64,000 nucleotides of DNA from Membranipora membranacea (GCA_914767715.1 OU612072.1:23004001-23068000), one strand, 5' to 3'. Positions 35,290 through 47,536 are shown, counted from the stretch's first letter. Numbers and translations: made by a program. The notes: generated from the sequence alone by a model not told the origin.

Positions 35290-37485
35290 CCTTGTGCGCT
35301 ACTTTCCTGATTTTGAAGATCAGTTGTGCAAATCAGTTGCCCATTAGTTGAGAGTTTTGAGATCAATACCTCAATTAGTTATCTCGGAGCCATACATCAT
35401 TCGACGAGCACAGATTTGCCTAATGGTCATCAGTAGTTCAAGTAACAATATCCTTACTCAGTTTGAGGATTTAGGGTCCCTCTTAAGGGGCAGCAAAATC
35501 TGCTTCTTACTTAACCACAAAACATGTCGCTTCATGTCTGATTTCTAAATTGGTAATATGCACCAAAATGCATATCTTACCATTTTGAAAGCATGATCAA
35601 GCAGAAAAAAATCAATTTAACCTCTTAGCTTGATTGGCTTACAGGCCTTGATTTTCGAGGACATCTTCAGCGCACAGGGACTGATGTTATTATTAGGCAC
35701 ACAGTCCACCCTCTTCACCATGTTTACTATTGGCACTGCAACTTAAGTTGGTATCATCAGGATCATCTCACACCCCAGTGCCTCATATCCTCATGTTATG
35801 AGCTTGACACCAACTACAGCCAGATGCTCCAAGTCTAGGGCCAGATAATCATCAATCAACTCTCACAATTTCCTAACAGAGCAGTTTAATCTAAATATGA
35901 AATGAGATTCAAATTATTAAAACATCACAACAATTGATTTTTCATACATTAAATACTTTAAATATACATAGAGGAAACAATATCATTGGATTTGCATTGA
36001 AATCTTGCTTAGTGTTTGTTGCTGTTATCAGCCACCCACATTAGTAAGAATAGTTGTTTGAATACACAATAACAGGCTCTCTACCTGGGAGGATTCATCT
36101 CTTGAGTTTTACGTTACTGTGTGTCGAGTAGTGCCCTTTCAAAGGCGCAAAATGCCCTGTTCATAAACAGCTGGGGATATGGGTACTCTGTATGCCATCC
36201 TAACAGGTCCGGTCGCCGAAGACTAGAGAGCAATTAAGGGTTCTGCAGATGAATTATATCGTTTTTTAGAGTTCAGATCAACATCAGCATCACTATTAAC
36301 AGCACCCTGGTTATTGATTTTCATATATTATTACAACTTAAAAATATTTTATTTTAATCACACACAAAAACCACACTGAGAGGATTTCCCATCTTAAATG
36401 AAAATGAGGAGTTTTAATCTCATTGTCCCAAATAACCTGAGTTGCCTTAGTTTAACCCAAAATAACTGAGTCACTCGGGATAAATCTGAGTGGTTGAGAG
36501 CCCTGACAAAATTATATGCAGGTTCAAAGAAAGGTATTTATAGAGTTATGTGCTTTGATAGCTTTGAAGCTTTGATAGCGCAAATGATCACATCCTTTGC
36601 TATCAAGCGAGAGGTCCCGGTATCGATTCCCGCTCTCGTCTCGAGGGATTTACCCTGGCTTCTCCCTACCCACAAACCACAAAACTCAAATCATATTTCA
36701 ACCCACAACTCACAAATCACAAACTTCTCAGACTCAGACAAATCATGTAATCACAAAACCAACCGAACTTTGAATTTGAGTGATTTAAGTTTATCCTAAA
36801 CCGAACATACATGTTGGAAACATGTACACACATATTTGTAAAGTTTCCGTTGATCGGGAAGTTGGTATGATGAGGGTTCTGAGAGAACTTATGTGCGAAC
36901 TATAGTATTCAAATATCCAACCCTGCTCTTGGTCACAATAAGTGCGTTTATATTTACCCTTAATCATATGAAGGCATTTGGATGATGTCACATCCAGACA
37001 GTCTGCTGGATCGCTTCCCAAAAATTAATCCTAATGATAAACACTTGCTCAGTCAATGCGATCTGAATACCAAAAATAATCTATGTATGTTATATTTTAG
37101 TAGCAAACAATCTCAAATTGGAAACTCAATGAAGTCTGCTGCAAGAGTAACACGAGTATCAGAGATGAATGTGATGCGCCCAAAACTTTACTAGAAATCT
37201 CTCATCTATAATCTAATTAATCTCACTCGGAGCGCTTTGGCTCCCTTATCGGGATGCAATCGTGTATGAACAATTGTTTAAATTATCAGTAGTAAGGGAA
37301 AAAAAACCAGTTTGTCTATGACATAAGAACATAGTTAATTATGCTTCGATTCAAACCTCAATAGCAAGCTACTGCCAAGAAAAATAAACAAATGAATAAA
37401 TGTATATACACAGCACAGCTTCAAATGTTATGAAGCAGAGTCAGTGATAAGTGCTTATAATCAGTTAGGCAAAGCAGCTAGAATC
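35290..37485. other. No gene recognised; one tRNA-like SINE head
   Basis: Only 36540-36650 shows structure: GATAGCGCAAATGATC and, at the right distance, GGTATCGATTCCC resemble polymerase III A and B boxes. The rest is unremarkable AT-rich sequence. Confidence 0.45.
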
Positions 37486-37487
37486 AT

Positions 37488-37985
37488 TAGAAAAGTTTAT
37501 GGTTGCGATGTTCATATGAATGTTTGGCAGTTTTGGTGTTGATATTACACTTAATAGCACCATGTCTGGTATTGTGAGACTTGGCAAAATGAAGGGAGAA
37601 CCGATCTTGGTCTATAGCGGCACTACCAGAAAGCATACGAAAGTACATTTTTTGGTCTGTTTTAACACGTCTTTGTGCAAGGGTGTCCCAATTAAAATGT
37701 GTCATGAGCTCAGTAATATGGTCTCGTCTCTTACAGTGTGTCCACCTGAAGGCCTTTCTATTTATACCTTCTATGATATTGATGTTTTTTAATTTAAATG
37801 GAGACCAGGTGTGGGTAGCAAATTCTAGTATAGGGCGACAGACTGTTTTATAAGCTATGGCTCTGGTTTTACTTTTAGCCTTTTAAGACAGCGCGTCAGA
37901 ATGTGTTATGATTTATTAGCTTTGGACCAAATGTTTATTATATGTTGATCGAATGACAGTTTATCGTCAATCGTGACACCATTAC
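37488..37985 (-). mobile_element. Decayed C-terminal reverse-transcriptase fragment of a CR1-like element
   Basis: On the minus strand GVTIDDKLSFDQHI is followed in broken frames by TRCLKRLK, THTWSPF-like and INRKAF words. An open stretch 37705-37487 (LMTHFNWDTLAQRRVK, HNTRHGA) then gives the C-terminal domain. Its order of motifs matches the end of the fragment at 15170-16880, so it may be the same family. Confidence 0.65.
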
Positions 37986-37989
37986 TAAA

Positions 37990-38400
37990 AAACAGTGAAC
38001 ATTGCTCTTGATATTTCTAAAATATTGAGATTTAAGATCAATAAAGAGTTTGCCCACCCCCATTACTAAAAAACAGTGAATATTGCTCTTGATGTTACTA
38101 TAGTATGAATCATTTTTACAATTGTTAACCTCTGACCCCACAATCATTTCAATCCTTTATATGCATGCTATGTTGTATTCAATAGAACATGAATCAGTTA
38201 GTGTTTAACCCTCTACAAGTCAACACGTTTATTTAAACATCTCACTATAAGCTACAACCCCAAGTGAAGATAATTCTATATCAATCAAACACGTACTGCA
38301 TCAGCCCTCCTTCAGCATTCATAACAAACAACAATATCATATTACTAAAATATTGAGATTTAAGATCAATAAAGATTTTACCCATACACATCAATATAAT
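37990..38400. repeat. Short dispersed duplications of a 40-60 bp word
   Basis: CATTACTAAAAAACAGTGAA.ATTGCTCTTGAT occurs at about 37980 and 38060. AAAATATTGAGATTTAAGATCAATAAAGA occurs at about 38021 and 38346. These look like tandem or local duplications next to the reverse-transcriptase fragment. Confidence 0.7.
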
Positions 38401-39204
38401 GAGGATTTGATACGATAGCCATCAGAGTGTTTATTATTGGTAGGCACTAATATCCCTTTAGGAGTATTCATCGTGCAAGAACCTTCTGAGAGCTTTTGTC
38501 TAGCTTTAATTAAGTGTATGAAAATTCCAGGTCAGTCTTAGAGAATTTTTCGCCTTTCATCATTATGAAGAGACCATCCGACGGATATCATCTGGCGGAG
38601 ATCATCTGGCAGATTGTTTTCATTACAGAAATGGAATAGTCAGCTCATACCCTGATGTTCTTGCCTTGATCCTTGGTACACATACAAGTGATGAAGCCCA
38701 TTCACTATTCTGAGCAGACACGAGAGACGAGAGAGCCATCTGAGACTCTTTTATCTAGATCAGTGTCCACATCAATGGAACTGGTCCGGCTTAAGATAAT
38801 ATGGGTGTACAATCAGGTTTCAACTCTATAGAAACCTCATAAATCTCACCAAGGCGATAACTATGAAAAACCGGAGCGTGCTTTGACAACGCCTCATTGA
38901 GAGTATGAGATTTGACCTGACCTACTATTGGTACCTAGAATCTTTTATTCCAGCTCCACCGTATGTGAGAAAGCTAAATACCACCTATCAAACCATTACC
39001 CCTTACTACTATGAGCGGCAAATTATGTGACTGAGCTGCATATACTTCATCAACAGAAATCTCACCTAAAGCCTATAATCATGTTATGTCAAGTCAGAAC
39101 ATGCAGACAACTTACAATGACTGAATTTTGACTGGTACATTTTTGATGTTTTAAGACTCCGACAACACCATGTTGCCAATTGTGAATTGACAGATTTACC
39201 TTCA

Positions 39205-40961
39205 ACCTGCAGTTGGTATATGTACAACTGGCAAGGAAATAAGTACCGTATCAGAACTCATGCAAAATGCTCTGTCAAAAATCCAAAATTGGTGCGTAAA
39301 TGTAGGATTGACAGTCAACCCCAACAAAGCTGAACTGCTTTTATTGACAAACAAGAAAAAATACTCGATGCAGCAACTTAGTATGTTCAATACTTCTATA
39401 CCAAGACGACAAAAGGTGAAGAACCTTGGTGTAAACATTGACAACAAACTAAACTGGAAGTCTCATGTCGAAATTAAGTTAAACAAATGTACAGGCCTTC
39501 TTCTACAATGCAAGCGCATAACTGGAAGAAAATGGGGTGTTCATCCTATAAACTTAAGTTGGATTTACAATGCAATCATTGAACCAATCTTCCTTCATGA
39601 CGTTATTGTGTGGTGGAAGTTTTGCTCATCAGAAAGTTATCAAAAATACATCTCTCGACTCAACCGACTGGCAGCATTAATATTTTCAAATTCATTTAAG
39701 ACAATTCCTACTGCAGCCCTTGAATATTTGCTAGATCTCGCCCCTCTTCATACTATGATTCAATCACATTCTATGAAAACCTGTTACAGGCTTATGGCAA
39801 GCAATCATTGGGACTCAAATCATAAATATGGTCACAACACACTTTTCAACTTACTAACTACCATCTGCTCACCAGCCTTGATGCCTTCCGACTCTATACC
39901 CCGCACTCTGGTGTTTGGTATGACTCACATGAAATTTGAGGTACCAGACCATGAGCGGTGGATAGAACGGGATGTTGAACCTGACTACAACATCAATGTT
40001 TATACAGATGGTTCACGAAATGATCTCGGCGTTGGATCAGGTGTATATATTACTAGTAATAATAATCCTCCTTTTGTACGAGATATATAAGAGTTTCAAT
40101 GCCTCGGAAACACAGTAACAGTATTCCAAACTGAAATTACTGCTGTCTCAAATGCTCTCACAACTGTTCAATTTTTAGAAGGTCTGAATATTGCCATCTA
40201 TATTGATAGCTAGGCTGCAATGCATGCGCTTAATTCACACATACATACTTCCAAAATAGTCTTAGAATGCCGAAACAAGCTGAAATTACTTGGACATAGA
40301 AATAATATCAAGGTCATTTGGGTACCAGGACACATTGGCATCTATGGAAATGAACAAGCGGACTTACTTGCGAATGCTGGTTCAGCCCGTGACTTTTATG
40401 GTCCAGAACCAGCACTCCCTGTAACCCAATCAGTCATAAAGCAGGGAATCGAAGAGTGGGTGTTGGATTCGAAAATTATTTATTGGAGAAATTGTAAACA
40501 TGGTAGTCATACAAAATCATTCATTAGTGAACTGAATCCAAGATTTGAAACTGGGCTCCTCTGCTTTGGACGCTCAGAGATTAGTTACCTCATATCAGTT
40601 GTAACTGGTCACAGGCCCTTCAAGGTACACCTGCAAAAACTCAAGCTAACAGATTAAATAGACTGTCCAAAATGTGGTCAAGACAAAGACACAGCCCTTC
40701 ACTTTGTATCCTCATGCCAATTCTACAAACAGGTGAGGCAGCGAACCTTTGGTCAATACGTCCTAAAGGGGGCAGCTAAGCCAATGTGCATCACAGTTTC
40801 AGATTTGCTCTGATTCATTCATATTTTGGGGCGTTTTGAACGACGATGCTAGATTAAATTTGTGTTATGGAAGGCTTGAGTCCTATGGGTCCAAGAGACC
40901 TGAACCAAGGTTGATCTGAGTTACCTCGGACAGCCCGTTCTCAAAGACAAGACAAGACAAT
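39205..40961 (+). mobile_element. Non-LTR retrotransposon 3' half with RNase H domain (I-clade-like)
   Basis: From about 39210 the plus strand gives a reverse-transcriptase C-terminus (WCVNVGLTVNPNKAELLLL, LGVNIDNKLNWKSHV, WIYNAIIEPI). A ribonuclease H domain follows: VYTDGSRNDLGVGSGVYI, QTEITAV, a broken IDS* site, and WVPGHIGIYGNEQADLLAN. A CPKCG...HFVSSC zinc knuckle closes it. In-frame stops occur at 40088-40090, about 40211 and 40655-40657. It ends in AGACAAGACAAGACAA, a likely 3' tail. The 5' half is absent. Confidence 0.85.
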
Positions 40962-41574
40962 TGGTTCACGTACACCAGCCATGAGATTTATTTCTGGCGT
41001 GAAGTCCATCGCTCAAGCACTCATGTGACCACCTTTGCCACCATCATCAGTCCTCGCTCTACAACATTTAGCAAAATGCTCTATATACCATGTGCTTTTT
41101 TGTACATATATAAGTCTTGTGGGGACCAGCACAGCACGTACATTTCATGTGTGTTTATCATGAGGATTTTCACAACTCTTTCTATCCACACCAGCATTTA
41201 AGCTACTTGCTGCTGGTTTGCTATTGTCTACGCTGGGGTGCTTTTGTGCTAAATCAATTGTCATGGCTAAAGATTGCGCATTGATCCATCACACTTTTCA
41301 ACAAGGCCTGACCAATTTCATTATTGCAAACATGCAGGCCACAAATCAGATTATTGCGGAGATGGTGTAAATTTTTAATTAATTTGTACTGAACCCTGCA
41401 TTTATGCTGAATTTTGATATGGCTACACAATAATCTGGGATAGATTCATTAATCTATTGATTTCTGATATCAAACCCAAGAGATCCCGACACCACATCTA
41501 AAATGATCATCCAGTAATGTAACAAAAGTTTATGGAACTCCGAGAGTCCATCACATGGAGCGAGTAGCTAGTAG

Positions 41575-41765
41575 GATTAGGAGGTGGCTCAGTTGGTTAG
41601 AGCGCCATTACTTCGGCATGCAAATGTTATAGGTTGTGGGTGCGACTAATGGGGTTAGGCTGGCCCCAGGTGTGCTTTGACCTGCATGCAAACAGAGAGC
41701 AACCTGGCGCAGATATTGCCGCCTCGCCACTAAGGTACTAAAATTTGACGGTGTTACAACAAATA
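41575..41765 (+). repeat. tRNA-derived SINE, best-preserved copy
   Basis: The head has GTGGCTCAGTTGGTTAGAGCGCC and GGTTGTGGGTGCGACT (weak B-box). The central domain is CCCAGGTGTGCTTTGACCTGC, GAGAGCAACCTGGCGCAG and ATTGCCGCCTCGCCACTAAGG. Confidence 0.8.
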
Positions 41766-44687
41766 TCGCCTTTAGATTATACAGAGCTAGACATCACAAT
41801 ATACAGTTGTCACAGAACTGTATATATATGCCCATCAACTCCAAAAAGACTCAGCTCCGTTACATACATCACTTTGCGGGAAACTTCGTTCGTCCCCTGA
41901 CTCAGTTGATAGTGGTCATATCATAGCTAAGCATGAATTAATGCTGTCTCATGAATAACCTGCAAACTACCCTTCATGAAAAGATTAAACAGATATGATG
42001 CTTCAAAGAAAAACCTTAACACTGTTTTACTACCTGCATTCTTTTTCAACCTGGTCTTCATGAGTGAATGATGGTAGCAGGAAGAGACCAGAGCAAATCC
42101 AAGAGTACTCAAAGTTATGAGACCAGACCAACAATATCTTCAAACATTTGCTGATTGCTCTCTAACTCCTTCAAATCTCCTGCTTGTTGAAAAAGACTAT
42201 TATTTCAATCAATTGTGCCCTTCAAGCCTTACATTAAACTACTTGAATACAGTTTTGTTTTTTTTTATGCTCCGCCATATCTCTTCTTGATTGCAATTCT
42301 TATCTTATTAATCCCAGTGACGCCTCCATAATCTAATCACGTCTTGTTCATTAACAATGCTAGTCGTTCATACAGTGTTGTTACTCAAAGAGATGTAAAC
42401 TTGAAACACAGAAACGGTGCCTTAAACATTGATGTTTCATAAAGACCTCTCACAGATCTAAACATAATGCTTATATGACTAGCATTAGATTGACAAAGCA
42501 ATAAGGATTTTCATACAACAGAATTCATTCACGTTCACATTGTGTAGAAGAAATCAATTTATTGAAAGCATATGTGGTTCTGGTTTTTAAAATTATTTAT
42601 TTGATAATTGTATGACCTTATGACCTCGCCCACATCTGATAGCTAACAGCATGTATTGTATTTTCTACTGTTATGTAATATATAGCTTCGTTATGTGACG
42701 CAATTGCCACAGGTGATCATCTCACACATGAATTGTAATGTCTAAGTCAATGATAATATAACATAATGGTTAATGAGTTAGGGTACTGTCAAACCTACAA
42801 GCTGCTTAAATCCTACACTATTCCTAGAAATATACCTTCTATGTATCCACGGGTTATATAAACTCACAGAAGGGGGAGAATATTAATTAAGGATGACATT
42901 TATTATCTCTGATATGCACATTGAGATTATTATCTATCAACTAGAACAATGATCCAATATGAATGATTATCTATCTTCTATGAAGTTTTTCACCTTGAGT
43001 TTACTATATAACCCTCTACTGGTGTATTCTACTTGCCTTTGTCTCCCCTTTTTATTTGTGCAAAAAAGAAGACAACCCATTTTATTAAACTATACTGCCT
43101 TTTCGTCATGCAATGCATTGCAACAGCATTTTTATGTCAAGGTATGTAAAAATTGATAGAAATCTGCCTCCCAAGGAACTTCTGAATGTGGAATGCTATA
43201 GACTTTCAACTGAAAACTTGGATATACTATAGGGGATAAAGATGAATACTCCCGCTACTATGTATTTATGTTACCATTTTGTATCCTTGTGGGCAAATAG
43301 GAGGTTCAAATGCCAAAAGAAGCAGACTAACAAACTTTTTCGTCATGGCCTTGTACAATTTTCCCTTGCTATAATTTTGAGGAAAGGGCAACAGGAAGAA
43401 AATAACAGACCCAGAGAACTGCAGTTTATGTCGTTTCGACAGTCCAGTCCAATTTTCTGAGTTAAATATATTTATGAAATCTGCCCAAAGGCGATCAAAG
43501 TATTTTGAACATTTCTGTTTGGCGCAGTTGTGAATAGAAAATTTCACAGGAGTTAACCAGTCAGATAATTATTGATGCATTGATCAATTTATGTAAAACA
43601 AATCTTGTTGTCAGCTTTATATCCATGTAACTCAATCATTTGAGGCTGCCTCAGTGTGATGGTGTTCATAAGTTGTTACACAGGGACACTTGAATGAAAA
43701 AAGAACATAAAATTATGGGGCTTGGATTGACCTTTAGTATATATGGCAATAAGCAGTATGTTGTGCAAGGCACACTGTAATTCAGAAAAAAAAGACTATG
43801 AAGATAAGCCATTGATTATTATTCCTAAATACCGAGCAACTGTAATTTTGTCCTGTGAATAAGTTGTTTCAAACACTCAGAAGTTTGATGTCCAGGGGAG
43901 GCATACTTAACTTGTTTCATTATTCGAGTTGCTGATACTCTAAACGGGTTGATTGCAGCAGCATCATAACATTGAATAAATTTGTACCATCGGGTGAATG
44001 CAGATGATACTGGAATACTGCTGCATGAAGTCCCAGGCAGAGCACACCATATAAGTTTGTACCAAAAAAGAAAGATTTTCTCTTCATTATGAAAACATTG
44101 TGTTACTATCACTCTCCTTAGATATAGACAGTTAGGTCAGTGACATTCTTACATGATTGTAAACTTACATCCACTGGTTTCATTGAATCTTGAATATTTT
44201 AAGCATTGGTCACAGTAGCAGGAATCAAACGCTGTTCACTAGGCTTTACAACCACTGTGGTTGATATGTTTCCTTGCATCATAACCTTCCCTCTTTTTGA
44301 AAGTTTGCTGTAATAAAACTGACTTCATTTTCACATCTCATTATTGATGTGATCAGATAGTGTTGTTAATGAGGTACACTCGAATATGAGCCACCTCTGT
44401 TCACACATATATGGCAGTCTCAAGGATCAGGGTCATATTAGATCTAAATGTTTCAAAGCCATGTCAGACTCTTGCTCATCTATTCAAACTTGTTTGTGAT
44501 ATATTGGAATATGGAATTATGGGTGAAGTTATTTAAGAGATGTACTCAACAAGCAGGTACTTGCTGATTAAAGATGATGGCTAACTGTAACTATAATTAC
44601 ATTGAATGTAATTGTAGTATGAATGAAAGCATGTTGTAATTGCAAAACTAATATCTATATTACAACTAGAAAATACTCATCTTGAGT
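41766..44687. other. No gene recognised
   Basis: AT-rich, with only short unconserved open frames on both strands. It forms the 3' flank of the minus-strand membrane-protein gene that ends at 44688. Confidence 0.5.
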
Positions 44688-44788
44688 TCAAATAACTTTC
44701 ACCATGATTGTAGCGATTGCGATTACAATTAATATTAGTCCGCCAACTGCAACGCCGATAGCCAGGGAAACTCCAGATGAGGTGTCCG
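44688..44788 (-). CDS. Terminal exon of host membrane protein: transmembrane anchor and short tail
   Basis: Minus-strand exon after acceptor TTTTGAAAG. Read in phase 1 it gives DTSSGVSLAIGVAVGGL and a run of isoleucine/valine/alanine, then MVKVI and TGA: one transmembrane helix with a five-residue cytoplasmic tail. The preceding CCP exon ends in phase 1, so the two join in frame. Together they make the C-terminal end of a cell-surface protein. The almost absent cytoplasmic tail suggests adhesion or recognition rather than direct signalling (inference). Confidence 0.75.
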
Positions 44789-44959
44789 CTTTCAAAAAAT
44801 TAACAACAACACCATTTTTGTCTTCAATGATGAAGGAGGGTATAAAACACGAATTTCAAGAATGCAAGGTTTGCGAGTAAACTAAATTTAATTGAAATTA
44901 GAAACTGAAATGATTTTTGACTGACAAAAGGATTTCCGACAAAAGAATGTGTGACTTAC

Positions 44960-45142
44960 GAACACAATCAGCTCCTTTTTCCCAAATACCATTTGTACAG
45001 CTCCACTGCGTGCCATTTCCTGGTTTGAAGCCATCAGGACAAACAAGCTGGTAAGATCTCCCATCAATAAAATACACAGATAGCTGTCCAGTTTGGTTGA
45101 CAAGAGTGCCGATTGTTTCATCAGGGCGAAAACAATACGGTT
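44960..45142 (-). CDS. Sushi/CCP-domain exon of the same host membrane protein
   Basis: A 183-bp phase 1-1 exon (acceptor TTTTTCAG, donor TTC|GTAAGT) encodes one complement-control-protein module. It has YCFRPDETIGTL, SYQLVCPDGFKPGNGTQW, SCTNGIW and KGADC: four cysteines and the conserved tryptophan. Symmetric phase 1-1 exons are usual for CCP modules. It joins in frame to the transmembrane exon downstream. Upstream, the gene is interrupted by the Polinton that begins 260 bases away. Confidence 0.8.
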
Positions 45143-45402
45143 CTGAAAAATATTTTGTTCTCATCAACAAATCAGACTTAATTTTGGATTGCTTGATTGA
45201 AATATATACATGCTATTTCATTCTTTAATCTAAAATGTCATGAGTTGAACATATCTACTACACAGGAACCTGATGAGGACTTCTCTGGAAAACAAAAATA
45301 CCATTTACAGTCACAGGCCACTAGTTGATAAAAAGAAATGCAAATCAGTTCAGATCCTACTCTTGCGAGGGACAGCAAAAATGGTAGAATGTGAGACTTG
45401 GA

Positions 45403-45532
45403 AGTAGTAAAAGTGGGAGCAGGTCGTTAGCCCGAACCCATTGAAACGAATGAGCGGCTCGATCCCTTTTGTAACGTTCCTGGTGGAACGACTACTCATA
45501 TTGTATGGGAGTTGTCAATTTCTACTCTATCA
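45403..45532 (+). repeat. Polinton left terminal inverted repeat
   Basis: Matches the complement of 62980-63109 at 129 of 130 positions; the mismatch is T/C near the inner end (CTAC[T/C]CTATCA). The 6-bp target duplication CTTGGA precedes it. Confidence 0.97.
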
Positions 45533-45909
45533 TTTTGTATGGTGAGGATGGAAGTTTGTTTATGTAATTCTTTTTATGTATATTTATTCATGATAAATGA
45601 GATGCTTGTGTGGGTAATGTGATTGATCACATTCACTGTTAGCTAGTGTTGTTGTAAATATTAATGAATTGAGTGTCAGTTTGTTTGTGAGGATAAATGT
45701 TCATTGGTACAGGGTAGAATGATAAATTGATATACAAAATGAGCAGCTGTATATATATGTTCATTGAAGTGTTAAAACAATTTCAATAAAAATCTGAGGA
45801 CAATGCGGCAAAGACAAGGTTTTGAAATGAGATACATGCATAAAATCACATAAAATAACACGGGAATAAATGAATGCAAAGTTGACAGATTAGGCATCTG
45901 ACATAGCCC

Positions 45910-46179
45910 ATGGAACAGATTGTACTAGTTTACATGTTACTGGTAGCAGGTGCAAGCATTCCTGATCTGACAAAATTGGCAACGCAATTTGTGAGTGCTC
46001 CCGTAGGCAGCAGGGTAACAACGTCAGACTCATGCTATGACTTTGATGAGCATAAAGCTGATGAACATAACTTTGACACCCACCATTCCAACGCAAATTA
46101 CGCTGCCCTGGATAAAAACAACAAAAAAGTAGAAAAACAGATAAAAAAATTAACAAAAAAAAGAAGAAAAAATGATTAG
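45910..46179 (+). CDS. Possible small secreted or membrane-associated protein of the Polinton
   Basis: 89 codons. The N-terminus (MEQIVLVYMLLVAGASI) could be a signal peptide. A His/Asp/Asn-rich middle and a strongly basic lysine tail (KKLTKKRRK) follow. It is the first open frame inside the left end and converges with the minus-strand zinc-motif gene, whose stop is 15 bases away. No family was recognised. It could equally be non-coding, since signal-like starts arise easily in AT-rich DNA. Confidence 0.35.
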   Translation: MEQIVLVYMLLVAGASIPDLTKLATQFVSAPVGSRVTTSDSCYDFDEHKADEHNFDTHHSNANYAALDKNNKKVEKQIKKLTKKRRKND

Positions 46180-46193
46180 TTATCAATTAAAGA

Positions 46194-46809
46194 TTACAGA
46201 CTGTCTTTAATTGCCATTCGTCGTAGTTTTTGTCTCATATTTCTATCTAACTCTGCCTCTGCTGCTGCCAATTCCCTGAGTGTCGCTCTTGTTTTACGCA
46301 CCAGATCCGATCTCATAATTTTGAATCGATGTTGCAACCTCTTTACATCTACAACACAGAAGTTTGAGTTCACGTATTAATGACAATTGCCTTCAGGAAT
46401 GTAATGAAAGTATCACTACCTTCAGAAAACATCGATGGTTAGTGTACTGAATGTATGTACTTACGTTTGGCATCCATTATTGGCACTCTACTCTCACATG
46501 TCGGACAGTGAAAACTTTCAGCAGCAAATATTTCTTTTAATTCATCTGAAGTCTTTGCCGTCTGTCTCGTGAGGCACAGCTCCTCACCATTAGGAAACAT
46601 TTCTTTGGCGCATTCTGTACAGGAACGAGTCTGCAACAAAAAACCCATGACTAGTTACCAAGCCAACATAGTATTCTGAGCAATGGAAATTCACATAAGC
46701 AATTTGTCAAGTCATATACAACAAAGGTAAAAAAATTGAAACATAAAAAATATTATAATTATAGTAGGAAAAATAAAGCAAAGTACATGTGTATACTCAC
46801 ATGTTCCAT
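46194..46809 (-). CDS. Three-exon zinc-motif protein of the Polinton, 109 aa, unknown function
   Basis: Exons on the minus strand: 46801-46809 (MEH), 46465-46630 and 46194-46348 (TAA). Borders are CAT|GTGAGT, TTGCAG|ACTC, AAAC|GTAAGT and GTTGTAG|ATG, with matching phases. The product has a CTEC...C...HCPTC set of cysteines that could bind zinc. An arginine/lysine- and alanine/glutamate-rich helix follows (TLRELAAAEAELDRNMRQ). A TATATAA on the minus strand at 46954-46960 lies about 145 bases upstream. It is transcribed away from the ATPase cassette. No family was recognised. A nuclear or regulatory early-type protein is speculation from the zinc motif plus basic helix. Confidence 0.65.
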
Positions 46810-46872
46810 AGTGATAAAAGTGTCCTATAATAGATCAAACAAATAGTCACTTTGGTAGTGTGTAAGTCCGTC

Positions 46873-46896
46873 TGTGTGTGTGTGTGTGTGTGTGTG
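46873..46896. repeat. (TG)n microsatellite
   Basis: About 12 uninterrupted TG units between the minus-strand zinc-motif gene and the plus-strand cassette. Confidence 0.95.
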
Positions 46897-47005
46897 CGTC
46901 CGTGAGTGAATTTGGTAAGCAGGCAAGCACTTAAATACCAGTGAACCAAGTGGTTATATATTACTCGGAAGATACCTATTCATATTAGTGTTTCCTAGGC
47001 AACCT

Positions 47006-47536
47006 ATGATGGAACGGTTAGAAGAGACAAGTGATTATATTAACCTGTTGAAACATCTGTGTTCACCCATCAATGCAAGGCAATATTTGCTAAGCAATCT
47101 TGCAGGCAAATGTTATCCTCTATCTGTGACATTGATGGATGACAAATCCAGCACGCTGTACATGATTCAACAAAATGTGGAAGAATTGTATGTAAATGAT
47201 ATTGAATTGATATCAAGAAAAATCTTATCTGCCAGCCAAACTTCACAGACCTATGCCTCCCTCTGTGAAGAAATCTTATCTTCTTCCACAAACAGCAAGA
47301 AGTTGCTGTTTCATTCTATCACATTATTGACTATTCTACAAAAGGTATTTTTGTCATTGGGCAAAAATGAAGTGAGGAGTATAATAAGCACCCAATCAAT
47401 AAACAGTTTTTGCAGAACTTTAAATAAAGCTATCGTTCGCATGAGATTTCAGACAGTGACACTGCAGATACTTTATGTATTGGTTACTTTGCTGTTATTT
47501 AGCATAATCAGTCTATGGCTACTACATAATGGATAA
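47006..47536 (+). CDS. Tail-anchored helical protein of the Polinton, 176 aa
   Basis: I take the first ATG (47006) as start; an in-frame GTG at 46988 is an unlikely start in an animal. The protein is mostly predicted helix and ends in one hydrophobic segment (ILYVLVTLLLFSIISLWLL) with only HNG after it, which is tail-anchor topology. It overlaps the next gene by 8 bases. Size, helical content and tail anchor resemble Bcl-2-like proteins, which some animal adintoviruses are reported to carry, but I see no clear BH1/BH2 motif, so this is only a hypothesis. Confidence 0.6.
   Translation: MMERLEETSDYINLLKHLCSPINARQYLLSNLAGKCYPLSVTLMDDKSSTLYMIQQNVEELYVNDIELISRKILSASQTSQTYASLCEEILSSSTNSKKLLFHSITLLTILQKVFLSLGKNEVRSIISTQSINSFCRTLNKAIVRMRFQTVTLQILYVLVTLLLFSIISLWLLHNG

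Noticed and set aside
35071-35290. Minus-strand open frames over the CAT-type microsatellite
   Set aside because: Their Asp/Gly or Met/Thr-rich translations come from the triplet repeat itself.
44400-44530. Reverse-transcriptase tail on the plus strand
   Set aside because: A few words look like a late reverse-transcriptase segment, but no conserved box could be read in any frame.
46954-46960. Bidirectional TATA for both the zinc-motif gene and the plus-strand cassette
   Set aside because: TTATATA is near-palindromic and lies about 46 bases before the ATG at 47006, too close for a typical start site plus leader; kept only as a possible promoter of the minus-strand gene.
46988-47005. GTG start for the tail-anchored protein
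   Set aside because: Animal genes start at ATG almost without exception and an ATG pair lies 18-21 bases downstream.
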